From Microbulbifer sediminum (GTDB lineage Bacteria; Pseudomonadota; Gammaproteobacteria; Pseudomonadales; Cellvibrionaceae): a stretch of DNA of 64,000 nucleotides. The notes beneath the pieces are model-generated. The model searched no databases. It was not told the DNA's origin and saw nothing but the letters and a program-made list of their open reading frames with translations. The number at the start of each line of letters is the position of its first letter. Within the stretch, counting starts at the first letter, position 1. This document shows, piece by piece, positions 1-7,314 of this stretch. Where the stretch lies: NCBI RefSeq assembly GCF_021729035.1, contig NZ_JAJSAP010000010.1, positions 1 to 64,000 of the forward strand, in the 5' to 3' direction. The position numbers and the translations under genes are program-made.

Positions 1-40
1 AGTGGACGGGAGAGCGTGCCAGGACGCCGCTGCCCATAGC

Positions 41-70
41 TTATTCACAGGTCTATCCAGTCCTTCTGTT
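41..70 (+). repeat. 30-bp element, copy A (DnaA-box-like start)
   Basis: The copy reads TTATTCACAG, 5 nt, TCCAG, 5 nt, CTGTT. Its first nine bases fit the DnaA-box consensus TTATNCACA exactly. The outer CACAG and CTGT parts form an imperfect inverted repeat around TCCAG. Spacing is identical to copies B and C. Confidence 0.6.
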
Positions 71-538
71 GGTAACCTGGAGTCACTGAATAGCCCCCCC
101 GGATGTTGATTCCCGCCGCAGATAACCGGGCCACGATTCTGGTCCCTCTCGGATTCCTGGATGGCTATCTGGTTGGGCGCTGTCTCGACAGCGACGTCCC
201 GGCCAGTCTGACCTTGCAAGACAGAGTCGAGGAGGACGGAAACACAGCTTGAGCCTAAACCTGCATTGTTGTTGTGACTTTACCTGCGGGGAATGGGGCC
301 GGGGGCGCCGTGGTATGCCGTCGGCAATGCTGCTGGGGAAAAGGCGAAAACCAGGTGCACGGCCTTGGACGCTGTATCGGGCCAACAGGCCAGGTTGATA
401 CGTGAGTCCCGGTAGGAAATAGCACAATGGTTAATGTATCCGCCGCAAGGCCATGGTGAGCAAGCGGACAAACGCTTCATTTTTGTACGTCTCGCTGCCG
501 GCGGCTGAGCTGGTTGCCCGGACACCGATATCCCCGGA

Positions 539-568
539 GTATCCACAGGATTGTCCAGTTTTTCTGTG
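539..568 (+). repeat. 30-bp element, copy B
   Basis: The copy reads GTATCCACAG, 5 nt, TCCAG, 5 nt, CTGTG. It has one mismatch to the DnaA-box consensus at the first base. The arms CACAG and CTGTG are exact inverted repeats with TCCAG in the centre. A further partial box, TTATCCA, starts at 571. Confidence 0.6.
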
Positions 569-688
569 TATTATCCAGCGGCGCTATCAAGCTTGAAATG
601 TATCGGAACTCACTGATTTTTCGGGTGTTTTTTTAAGCGCATGGAGGCGAATGGCGGCGTCTCTGCCATGGCAGAGGTAATCCAGTTG

Positions 689-718
689 TTATCCACAGTT
701 TTTTCCAGAGAATCTGTG
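689..718 (+). repeat. 30-bp element, copy C
   Basis: The copy reads TTATCCACAG, 5 nt, TCCAG, 5 nt, CTGTG. It has a perfect DnaA-box consensus at its left end and exact CACAG/CTGTG inverted arms. It starts 150 bp after copy B. The spacer bases differ between copies while the three blocks are kept, which suggests selection on the blocks rather than a recent duplication. Confidence 0.6.
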
Positions 719-809
719 AATGGAACGATCATTGGTTTTGAAAAAAGACGCTTCACCGCCAGTGCTTACCAGGTCAGAAAAGATAGTGTCCGGGCCGTCG
801 CAACCTGGT

Positions 810-831
810 GAGCGGGACTATAGTCCCGCTC
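810..831. repeat. Perfect 22-bp palindrome at the end of the leftward cluster
   Basis: The arm GAGCGGGACTA at 810-820 is followed directly by its exact reverse complement to 831. The palindrome overlaps the stop codon of the leftward gene ending at 830. It could fold into a hairpin at the 3' end of that mRNA, but no T-run follows on the leftward strand, so it is not a textbook intrinsic terminator. It could also be a protein-binding site. Confidence 0.6.
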
Positions 832-1930
832 AGGAATCCTTGAGGCCGAATTCCCGCAGGATCTCTCTTCTGGTCCACAGCGACCAGCCGGAAGGTGGTT
901 CCCCGGTACTGGCGCCATCGGGGAGTATGCCGCGTTGTTGCCCCGGCCAGGCGAGTACGGCAGGTTGTCGTGCCGAGTCGAACTGGTAGAACAGTTCTGG
1001 TGGCGGTAAGAGATCTTCCAGTCCCCGGAGTAGTGGCAGCCATGTGAGAGGCAGAATCGCCTCGGCCAGTTTCCAGGAGCTTTCCATCTTGCCACTGTAA
1101 GACGCCGCGAAATAATTGAAGCGTTGGCGTGCAGCTGAAAGTGCAGAGGCATCGTCAATATGGAGGCAGCCGGGCGCCTCCCGCATTGCACAGGGAATGC
1201 AGGTTCCCGGGGCCAGGGAAAGCTCGGCTGCGATTGTCTCAGGGAGTCTCCAGCCTGCGCCTTCGGGCGCGCAACCGCAGCTGGGGCAGGCGCTGGCTTC
1301 TGCTGGTCCAGGCTGTACAGCTTCGTCGAAGGGGGCAGGGCGTTCGCCGGGCTTCCAGAAAAGCGGCTTGTCGCTGAAGTATTGGTGGGAAAAGCGTTGT
1401 ACATGGCTGACGAAATCGAAGTGCTGCTCGATAAGCTGGCGTTCCGTGCGCCCGGCACGACGGTAGTTGTCATGATTCAGCGTCGTAAGGCAGGACTGGC
1501 AGAGCATCAGTGAGTCGTCCGGGAATGCGGCTCGTATGCTGCCGAGGTCCGTGCCCACCCAGGCACTTCGTCCCCCTGAATCCAGCGCGCTACAACACGA
1601 CAGCAGGTGTACCCGTTGCCAGAAGTCCTGCCTTCGCGTCACATCTTCGACTTCCGGCACCTCAACGCCAAATACCATTACCGGATGCCCGCGGTAGAGC
1701 CAGCCGATCGTCCGGTCCTCCAGCTCCGCAAGCGAGAGCTGTACACCTTGCATCAACTGCCCGGCCATCGCGTCAGTGCACAGGCTCTCGCCCTCGTATG
1801 CCGTCACTGTGCTGTAGTCTTTTCCCTGCAGGGGGTTCGCTGCAGTTGACGCCTCGACGGATTCCCCGTCCGTTTCGATTCTTTTACCGGCCTGGCGCAG
1901 GTTTGCGAGGGCCCGTTTCCACATGGCCAC
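830..1930 (-). CDS. Unknown cysteine-rich protein, last gene of the ZorAB-like cluster
   Basis: A 366-residue protein that I do not recognise. It has three CxxC pairs, CQSC near residues 144-147, CPSC near 215-218 (followed by GC) and CIPC near 244-247, plus a Cys pair at 112-113. This pattern suggests bound zinc, but no named zinc-binding fold is clear. There is no signal peptide and no membrane segment, so it is probably cytosolic. The start is a GTG at 1930 that overlaps the last base of the upstream stop codon; an ATG two codons on (1924) is the alternative. The 1-base overlap argues for translational coupling with the OmpA/MotB-like gene. Its place after a ZorA/ZorB-like pair is where an effector or accessory protein would be expected; that role is inference. 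Confidence 0.75.
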   Translation of the reverse strand: MAMWKRALANLRQAGKRIETDGESVEASTAANPLQGKDYSTVTAYEGESLCTDAMAGQLMQGVQLSLAELEDRTIGWLYRGHPVMVFGVEVPEVEDVTRRQDFWQRVHLLSCCSALDSGGRSAWVGTDLGSIRAAFPDDSLMLCQSCLTTLNHDNYRRAGRTERQLIEQHFDFVSHVQRFSHQYFSDKPLFWKPGERPAPFDEAVQPGPAEASACPSCGCAPEGAGWRLPETIAAELSLAPGTCIPCAMREAPGCLHIDDASALSAARQRFNYFAASYSGKMESSWKLAEAILPLTWLPLLRGLEDLLPPPELFYQFDSARQPAVLAWPGQQRGILPDGASTGEPPSGWSLWTRREILREFGLKDS

Positions 1931-2634
1931 TACAATGCCTCCTCGAGGATCTGGTGGATATGTGACTCGGAATCCGTAATGACCCTGAACGCCACGCGCC
2001 GGGATTTCTCGGCATCCTCCCGTCCATCCGGGTGCAATACAGGCCTGGCCGATGAATATCCCACCGCAGCAACCATGGCACGCATGGAAGCAGCTTCTTC
2101 AGCGGGTACCAAGGTGTGGACAAAGTGCAGTACTGCGCGCGAGCGTTCCTGGGACAATGCCAGGTTATTGAAGTAATTGGTTTGCGCACCCGTATCACCG
2201 CCCCATTCTGAGCTTGTATGACCCTCAATATGAATCGCACTGATGGAGTCCATATAAGGTTTCAGTGCGCGGATATACCGTGGAAAGAATGAGCGCATCA
2301 CTTTGGTGGCGGCGGTGTTCATTTCTGAGGCACCGGCCTGGAACATCGCATCGGAGTTGTTAAAAGCGATGGCCAGTTTTTCCTTGTCAATGGTGGCGCC
2401 CCAGCGGGGGAGGTCATTCTCGAACTCGTCATGGAGGGCATGGTAAATGGCCAGCTGGTTATCGCGATAATCCACCGCCAGGGCCCGGATTTTTTCCCGC
2501 TCCTCCATCACCGAGCGCATCATGACCACTGCAATACACAGGAATACCATCATCAAGCCGGCCATCAGGTCTGATAGGCTGACCCATTCGGAGTCCTCAT
2601 TGCCGGCCTGCAGACCCAGCTGCTCAGGACGCAT
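1930..2634 (-). CDS. OmpA/MotB-family protein, ZorB-like motor partner
   Basis: A 234-residue protein with a short cytosolic N-terminus, one membrane segment at about residues 20-39, and a C-terminal OmpA-like periplasmic domain. Asp22 sits at the cytosolic start of the membrane helix in SLSDLMAG, the place of the proton-binding Asp of MotB/ZorB. The OmpA-like domain shows EGHT near 137-140 and LSQERSRAV near 160-168, including the Arg expected for peptidoglycan contact. The Asp that often follows GHT is replaced by Ser, which may weaken binding. It overlaps the MotA-like gene by 11 bp, so the two are probably made together as a stator-like complex in the inner membrane. A non-defence MotB-like role is possible. 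Confidence 0.85.
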   Translation of the reverse strand: MRPEQLGLQAGNEDSEWVSLSDLMAGLMMVFLCIAVVMMRSVMEEREKIRALAVDYRDNQLAIYHALHDEFENDLPRWGATIDKEKLAIAFNNSDAMFQAGASEMNTAATKVMRSFFPRYIRALKPYMDSISAIHIEGHTSSEWGGDTGAQTNYFNNLALSQERSRAVLHFVHTLVPAEEAASMRAMVAAVGYSSARPVLHPDGREDAEKSRRVAFRVITDSESHIHQILEEAL

Positions 2635-3955
2635 GCTCGACGTCCCGTTCCGGCCGCATTTCCACGATCCTCTGCATCTGTGCCACCAGCTGCCGGTAAT
2701 CCCGGGTGAACTGGCCGCTGATGGTGGCCAGGGCTTCGCCCATTCCCGTGAAGACCATATCGAGCTCCTCCGATACCTTGCGATCGATATTCTCGTACTG
2801 GTGGCGCAACGCGATATCGGTGTTCTGAAGGTCGGTGCGTATAATCTGCGTCAGTGCGTCGAGCATCTCCCGGTGCGTCCCGGCCATCATCTGGGCCAGT
2901 TCCCGCATCGCGGTGCGGTGACTGCCTGCGCTCTCCTCGACCAGTTGCTGGAGCCTGTCCGGGTCCAGCAGGGACAACCTTTCAAACAGATTGGACAGTT
3001 TCTGGAAGTGCTCATTGACCTGCGAGGACTGGGCCGCGATGAGCTGGTGTGAACGATCGATGTTTTCCGCAATTTCACTCTGGGAGCTGGCCAGTTGCCG
3101 GGCAAGGTTCTCGAGACGTGGCTGGATTTCGGGCGCCATCTCCGCAAGGGCGTGGGATGCCGCCTGCTGTGCGACCAGCAGACTGTTTGTCTGCTCCAGC
3201 TGCTCTCTCTGGCGGTCGAGGAGGCCGGTGAGTCCTGCCCCCAAATGTGGCAATTCCGCGAGCTTGTCGTGAAGCGCCAACAGCTTTTCCTGTTCTTCCG
3301 CGAGGCTGGCGAGCTGTTGCCCGCAGAGCTGGTCCCACTCATCTACCCGTTTTCCGTGGTCCCGGTACTCTTGCGCCAGTTCATCCAGGGCCGGTAGCAG
3401 ACTCTCGAGCCGGTCGGAAAACCGGGTCAGGTTGTCACCAAACTGTTGTTCCAGCCGTTCATTGAAACGGGCTACGATCTTCTCCAGCTCACCAACCATA
3501 GAGGCGCTGGCCGTCCGCGCAAGGGTGTCCAGGTTCTCCTGCAACTCGGTGCGCAGTCCCACCAGGTTGTCATTCAGGTCGTTGATTCCCACGGGTGAGG
3601 GACGATGCTGGCCCGGGATATGGATCATCCGCGTGATGACGCGGATAAACAGGGAGAGGGATAATCCCACCACACTGGTGATGAAGGCTGTTTTCAGGCC
3701 GTCCATCAGCACGGCGATACTGTTGTCGATATCTTCCAGGGAAAAATCGAACAGCCCGATAATAATACCGAAGAATGTACCGAGGATGCCCAGCGAGGTC
3801 ATAACCCCCGGGGCGTGTTCGACGAAGTCCGGCGCCCTCCTAAACAGCCGGAAAACCATCGCGAGCACGGTCAGCACTAACATCAGGAGGATAAATGCCT
3901 CGGTGACCTGTGCCGGGGTCATCAGTGAAAAGAAGTGTTGCAGTAACTCAGACAT
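2624..3955 (-). CDS. MotA/TolQ/ExbB-family channel protein with coiled-coil tail, ZorA-like
   Basis: A 443-residue protein. Three hydrophobic segments lie at about residues 17-36, 52-70 and 87-106, the last two with the Gly/Ser/Thr-rich pattern of the MotA/TolQ/ExbB core (GILGTFFGIIIG, then TSVVGLSLSL). Residues from about 130 to the end are highly charged, rich in Gln, Glu and Leu, and look like a long cytosolic coiled coil. That layout is the one known for ZorA, although this tail of about 310 residues is shorter than in the best-known ZorA proteins. Its 11-bp overlap with the ZorB-like gene and 8-bp overlap with the upstream gene indicate one operon. The family uses an ion gradient to move or signal through the tail. 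Confidence 0.85.
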   Translation of the reverse strand: MSELLQHFFSLMTPAQVTEAFILLMLVLTVLAMVFRLFRRAPDFVEHAPGVMTSLGILGTFFGIIIGLFDFSLEDIDNSIAVLMDGLKTAFITSVVGLSLSLFIRVITRMIHIPGQHRPSPVGINDLNDNLVGLRTELQENLDTLARTASASMVGELEKIVARFNERLEQQFGDNLTRFSDRLESLLPALDELAQEYRDHGKRVDEWDQLCGQQLASLAEEQEKLLALHDKLAELPHLGAGLTGLLDRQREQLEQTNSLLVAQQAASHALAEMAPEIQPRLENLARQLASSQSEIAENIDRSHQLIAAQSSQVNEHFQKLSNLFERLSLLDPDRLQQLVEESAGSHRTAMRELAQMMAGTHREMLDALTQIIRTDLQNTDIALRHQYENIDRKVSEELDMVFTGMGEALATISGQFTRDYRQLVAQMQRIVEMRPERDVEHAS

Positions 3956-5180
3956 GATCGTTGCCAGCCGTGTTCTGTAAAGTCAGTTCGTGATAGAGCG
4001 CTCCACCAGGGAGCTTGCCGTGTCCCTGCGCCACCAGGCTGAGATAGGGGAGTGCCTGCATGATTTCGGTAATACTGTTGAAGTTGCGTGGGCTTTCGCC
4101 ACTGGCGGGAATATGGATTTTGCTCGAACCGTCTGCCTGGATCTCGAAAATTCCGGGGCGGGATGGCAGGGCTGCCTGCTTTAACACAACCAGGTGCAGC
4201 AGACCCCGGGGGCGCAGGCCGGAGACAAGCAGGCGGCTCAGGAATGCCACTTCATCCGCTGTGAAAAAGTTGATCAGGTCCCAGAGGAGAATAGCATCCA
4301 GGCCCTGCTCAGGCAGTACCTGTTGCAGAGCGGCTTCGGCAGCGTCCTGAAATGACCTGCCGCGCTCACGTTGCCAGCGAATTTGTGTAAACAGATCCTG
4401 TACGAAAAGCTCTCCCACTTGTTTTTGCAGCCCATCGATATTGCGGCCGCTTCTGGGACCGCAATCGAGCACGGTACTGAGGGGGGACTTTCGGGCTCTC
4501 TCCAGAACTTCCGAGAGGCCTGGTAGCCGGAGCGCCTCCGCCGGCCGTTGGCTGAAATAGGAGCTGACATCAGAGGCGCCGCCGGACTGGATGCGTGCCT
4601 GCGGCCGGGAATTGCCATATTCCAGCATATGCTCAATGACATCTTTGCGCATGCCTTCCCGTTGCAGGGTGGAATTGCGCAGGGTAAAGCGGCCCATGGC
4701 CTGCATCAGGGACAGGGTGGAGTAGCGATATGGGGAGAGTTCCGGCATACCGCCGTCAAAGCCGGTCTCGAAAGTAAAGTCGCCTACGTGCCGGAAGCTT
4801 GCGGGCTTTTCCGGCAGCCTCGTGCCGGTGTACATCATGGTATGGAAGATCGTCCCCGGCTTCAGGTTTGGCTCCAGCAGCTCAAGCAGGTGGCGCAGCA
4901 GTTCGGGTGGCAGGAAGTTGAGCAGGTCCCAGCACAGTACTACATCGAACTTGACCCTGCTGGGTTTCGGCACCAGGTGATCGGCAAGGGCATCCTTGCG
5001 ATCCTGATCATTACCGTGCTCGGTAAAAAACTCAATCAGGTCCTCGATATAACAGGGGCAGTTGAGCTTAAGGAAGGCGTCTGTCGTTCCCGAGGACAGT
5101 GGCCCCAGATCGAGGATGTGACAGCCGGGCTGGACTATTTCCCCAGTTAACGCTGCCAACCCAAAAGAGTGATGCTGCAT
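3948..5180 (-). CDS. Tandem methyltransferase-like protein (internal duplication)
   Basis: A 410-residue protein made of two similar halves. Half one has ILDLGP at about residues 22-27 and a WDLLNF block at 84-89. Half two has VLDCGP at about 237-242 and WDLINF at 300-305. In both, the first block resembles motif I of Rossmann methyltransferases and the second resembles the post-I/IV region, followed by a helix and a LPxGP-like turn. The usual GxGxG is degenerate in both halves, so activity is uncertain. There is no membrane segment. The gene overlaps the ZorA-like gene by 8 bp, and I know of no Zorya type with such a partner. A purely structural SAM-fold role is as likely as catalysis. Confidence 0.7.
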   Translation of the reverse strand: MQHHSFGLAALTGEIVQPGCHILDLGPLSSGTTDAFLKLNCPCYIEDLIEFFTEHGNDQDRKDALADHLVPKPSRVKFDVVLCWDLLNFLPPELLRHLLELLEPNLKPGTIFHTMMYTGTRLPEKPASFRHVGDFTFETGFDGGMPELSPYRYSTLSLMQAMGRFTLRNSTLQREGMRKDVIEHMLEYGNSRPQARIQSGGASDVSSYFSQRPAEALRLPGLSEVLERARKSPLSTVLDCGPRSGRNIDGLQKQVGELFVQDLFTQIRWQRERGRSFQDAAEAALQQVLPEQGLDAILLWDLINFFTADEVAFLSRLLVSGLRPRGLLHLVVLKQAALPSRPGIFEIQADGSSKIHIPASGESPRNFNSITEIMQALPYLSLVAQGHGKLPGGALYHELTLQNTAGNDHV

Positions 5181-5260
5181 ATGGCAGGTCCTGCATGGTC
5201 ACGACAAAATCGCGCGTCAGTGTACGGATTTTGCCGCGCCGTGCTGTTAACCAGTTGAGG

Positions 5261-5902
5261 TTATTCCTCTTTTTCTTTCTGGTCGTCTTTCTTCTTGTCT
5301 TCCTTGGCTGAAGCCTTGGGCTGGGTAAAGCTCGGTGTGTCCGGGATTTTGCTGTCAAAGGAGGGAGCCGGTTTCCGGGCTGCCGGTTGCTTCGCGGCCT
5401 CGGCAGGTGGCAGGTTGGGGTGTACGAGCTTTTCCTTGAACTCCTTGTGTCGTTCTTTCATTTCGGAGTCAGTGTCAACCATGTCCATGGAGCCACGGAA
5501 CTTACCGCCATCGTCAAGCTTGATGCGCGGTGCGATCAGGTTGCCTTTAACAGCTGCGGTACGGCGAATCTCGATCAGTTCATCGGCCAGGGCATCACCA
5601 GTCAGCTGGCCTTCCACCACGATGTTCTTCGCATGGATGTTGGCATTGAGTTCGCCGCCGGCGCCGACGGAGAGATCGTGCCCCTCCATGATCACGGTCC
5701 CCTCAATGGTGCCTTCGATATGCAGGTTCTCGGTACCTACCAGTTCGCCGCGGAACTTGATGTTTTTGCCGATTACCGACTGTTCTGTGTCACTTGCTGC
5801 GGCGCTGCCATAGCCGCCGCTGGCCTTGGGTTGTTCAATAATCCCGTCCATGAAGGACTTGGCGTTCTCGTCCTTGTTCTCGAGAATGTCGTCGATAGCC
5901 AT
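5261..5902 (-). CDS. Bactofilin (polymer-forming cytoskeletal protein)
   Basis: A 213-residue protein. The central part (about residues 45-145) carries the repeated beta-helix pattern of bactofilins, for example IEGTIEGTV, INAKNI-like AKNIVVEGQLTGD and AAVKGNLIAPRIKLDDGGKFRGSMD. The C-terminal tail is rich in Pro, Lys and Glu and is probably disordered. The family self-assembles without nucleotide into filaments at the membrane and can recruit cell-wall or motility factors. A clear GGAGG ribosome site precedes the ATG at 5902. An 80-bp gap separates it from the methyltransferase-like gene, so it may share the transcript with the four overlapping genes or stand alone. Confidence 0.9.
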   Translation of the reverse strand: MAIDDILENKDENAKSFMDGIIEQPKASGGYGSAAASDTEQSVIGKNIKFRGELVGTENLHIEGTIEGTVIMEGHDLSVGAGGELNANIHAKNIVVEGQLTGDALADELIEIRRTAAVKGNLIAPRIKLDDGGKFRGSMDMVDTDSEMKERHKEFKEKLVHPNLPPAEAAKQPAARKPAPSFDSKIPDTPSFTQPKASAKEDKKKDDQKEKEE

Positions 5903-6346
5903 GCTTTTTTCCTCCGCGTTATGCAGCTTGCATGGGCCCGTGCGGGAGCACGGGGAAGGCTGGGGTTTGATTTGTGCCCTGTTGCTGTGGGCTTTATTTT
6001 CTGGGCAGCAGTTTGCCGATCGATTCCGCCGACGATGCCAGTGGGTCGAGGAAGCTGCGTTCTGGAATACTAAAGTTGAATTAGCCGCCTAGCCAGAAAC
6101 AAAGTACAACCTGGTTCTCAATTCTCGAAAGCGGTTGGAACAATTTGGTTTTCTGGCAGGACAAAGTGGTCCAGAGGGGAATTTTTGCCGGCGAAACCGG
6201 GTCCCGTGATCCGCGGCACCCTGGTGCCGGGGCATCTGAAAGCGAAGTCAGTTAGTGGTTACGTCGATAGTGCCTGCGGGATTGGCTTGCTCGTCCAGTG
6301 GGCTTACTGCAGAATCGACCGTCCACTCACGAGCGTGTACCGAGCA
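5903..6346. other. Divergent intergenic region
   Basis: About 440 bp lie between the leftward bactofilin gene and the rightward aldo/keto reductase. Frames here are open in places but resemble nothing I know. It must hold promoters for both directions. On the leftward strand a TTGTAC and a GCTAAT 18 bp apart near 6078-6107 are a weak candidate; I see no strong consensus site. Confidence 0.4.
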
Positions 6347-7249
6347 ATGCAGCGAGTCCAATCCCCCCTGGATAACAACTTTTCCATGTCGCGCCTGGCC
6401 ATGGGCCTGTGGCGGTTGGTCGACTGGGACTATGCCCCGCAGCAGCTTGTAGCCCTGACCGAGAGCCTGCTGGAACTCGGGGTAACCACATTCGACCTGG
6501 CTGATATTTACGGGGATTATCGTTGCGAGGCTCTCTATGGTGAGGCGCTGCGACTCGAGCCGGCCCTGCGGGGGGAGATGGAAATTGTCTCCAAGTGCGG
6601 AATCAAGCTGTGTGGATCGGACAACGATTTTCGCCTGAACCATTACGACAGCAGCGCCGCTCACGTGACAGCCTCTGTAGATTCCAGCCTAGCCAAGCTG
6701 GGGACAGACTACCTGGACCTGCTGTTACTGCACCGCCCGGATCCGCTGATGGATGCCGATTCGCTCGCGGCTGCCCTGCAGGGGCTGCTGGAAGCCGGCA
6801 AGGTGCGAGCGGTGGGTGTTTCTAATTTTCTCCCTCACCAGTTTGAGCTGTTGCAGTCGCGCCTGCAGGCACCGCTGGTGGTTAACCAGATTGAAGTATC
6901 GCCGCTGCACAGCCAGCCCATGTTTGACGGCCAGTTGGACTTTTGCCAGCGTCAGAATGTGGTGCCCATGGCCTGGTCACCCTTTGCCGGCGGGGAACTG
7001 TTCACGGGAACCGGGGAGGCGGCACGGCGGGTGCAGGCCTGCCTGGAGGAGCTGGGTGCGGAGCTCGGCCTGGAGCCGCAGCAGGTCGCGCTGGCCTGGC
7101 TGATGCGGCACCCGAGCACCATGGTGCCGGTACTGGGCAGTGGGAAGATTGATCGGCTGAAATCGGCAGTGGCTGCTGCCAGTGTGGATTTACCGCTGGA
7201 AACCTGGTTCCAGCTGCTCCGCGCGGCCCGGGGGCGGGATGTCGATTGA
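6347..7249 (+). CDS. Aldo/keto reductase, YdhF-type oxidoreductase
   Basis: A 300-residue NADPH-dependent aldo/keto reductase. It is strikingly like E. coli YdhF: MGLWRLVDW near the start, TTFDLADIYGDYRCEALYGEAL with the catalytic Asp/Tyr pair, EIVSKCGI, LDLLLLHRPDPLMDADSLA, VGVSNF, NQIEVSPLHS and PVLGSGKI. I chose the ATG at 6347 because YdhF homology begins a few residues later, although the frame stays open upstream to 6185. The physiological substrate of this subfamily is not established. It stands alone, divergent from the bactofilin gene and convergent with the next gene. Confidence 0.9.
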   Translation: MQRVQSPLDNNFSMSRLAMGLWRLVDWDYAPQQLVALTESLLELGVTTFDLADIYGDYRCEALYGEALRLEPALRGEMEIVSKCGIKLCGSDNDFRLNHYDSSAAHVTASVDSSLAKLGTDYLDLLLLHRPDPLMDADSLAAALQGLLEAGKVRAVGVSNFLPHQFELLQSRLQAPLVVNQIEVSPLHSQPMFDGQLDFCQRQNVVPMAWSPFAGGELFTGTGEAARRVQACLEELGAELGLEPQQVALAWLMRHPSTMVPVLGSGKIDRLKSAVAAASVDLPLETWFQLLRAARGRDVD

Positions 7250-7314
7250 AAACTGAATCCGGGAAGCTGTCGGGTGGGGTGGTATCGGCACAACACCCCA
7301 CCGCAGGAGTATGC

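Larger units (their letters stand above)
1..829. other. Gene-free region with repeated DnaA-box-like elements
   Basis: No open frame in this stretch resembles a protein I recognise, and the short frames present have the composition of chance GC-rich reading frames. It contains three copies of a 30-bp element (41-70, 539-568, 689-718), a short T-rich stretch around 616-635, and a perfect palindrome at its right edge. It lies downstream of the leftward cluster that ends at 830. The left flank is outside the window, so I cannot say whether it is part of an origin, a regulatory region of an unseen gene, or a DnaA-binding reservoir. Confidence 0.6.

Noticed and set aside
83..546. Overlapping minus-strand frames in the left gene-free region
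   Set aside because: Neither has a clear ribosome site or coding-like composition, and they overlap each other in different frames.
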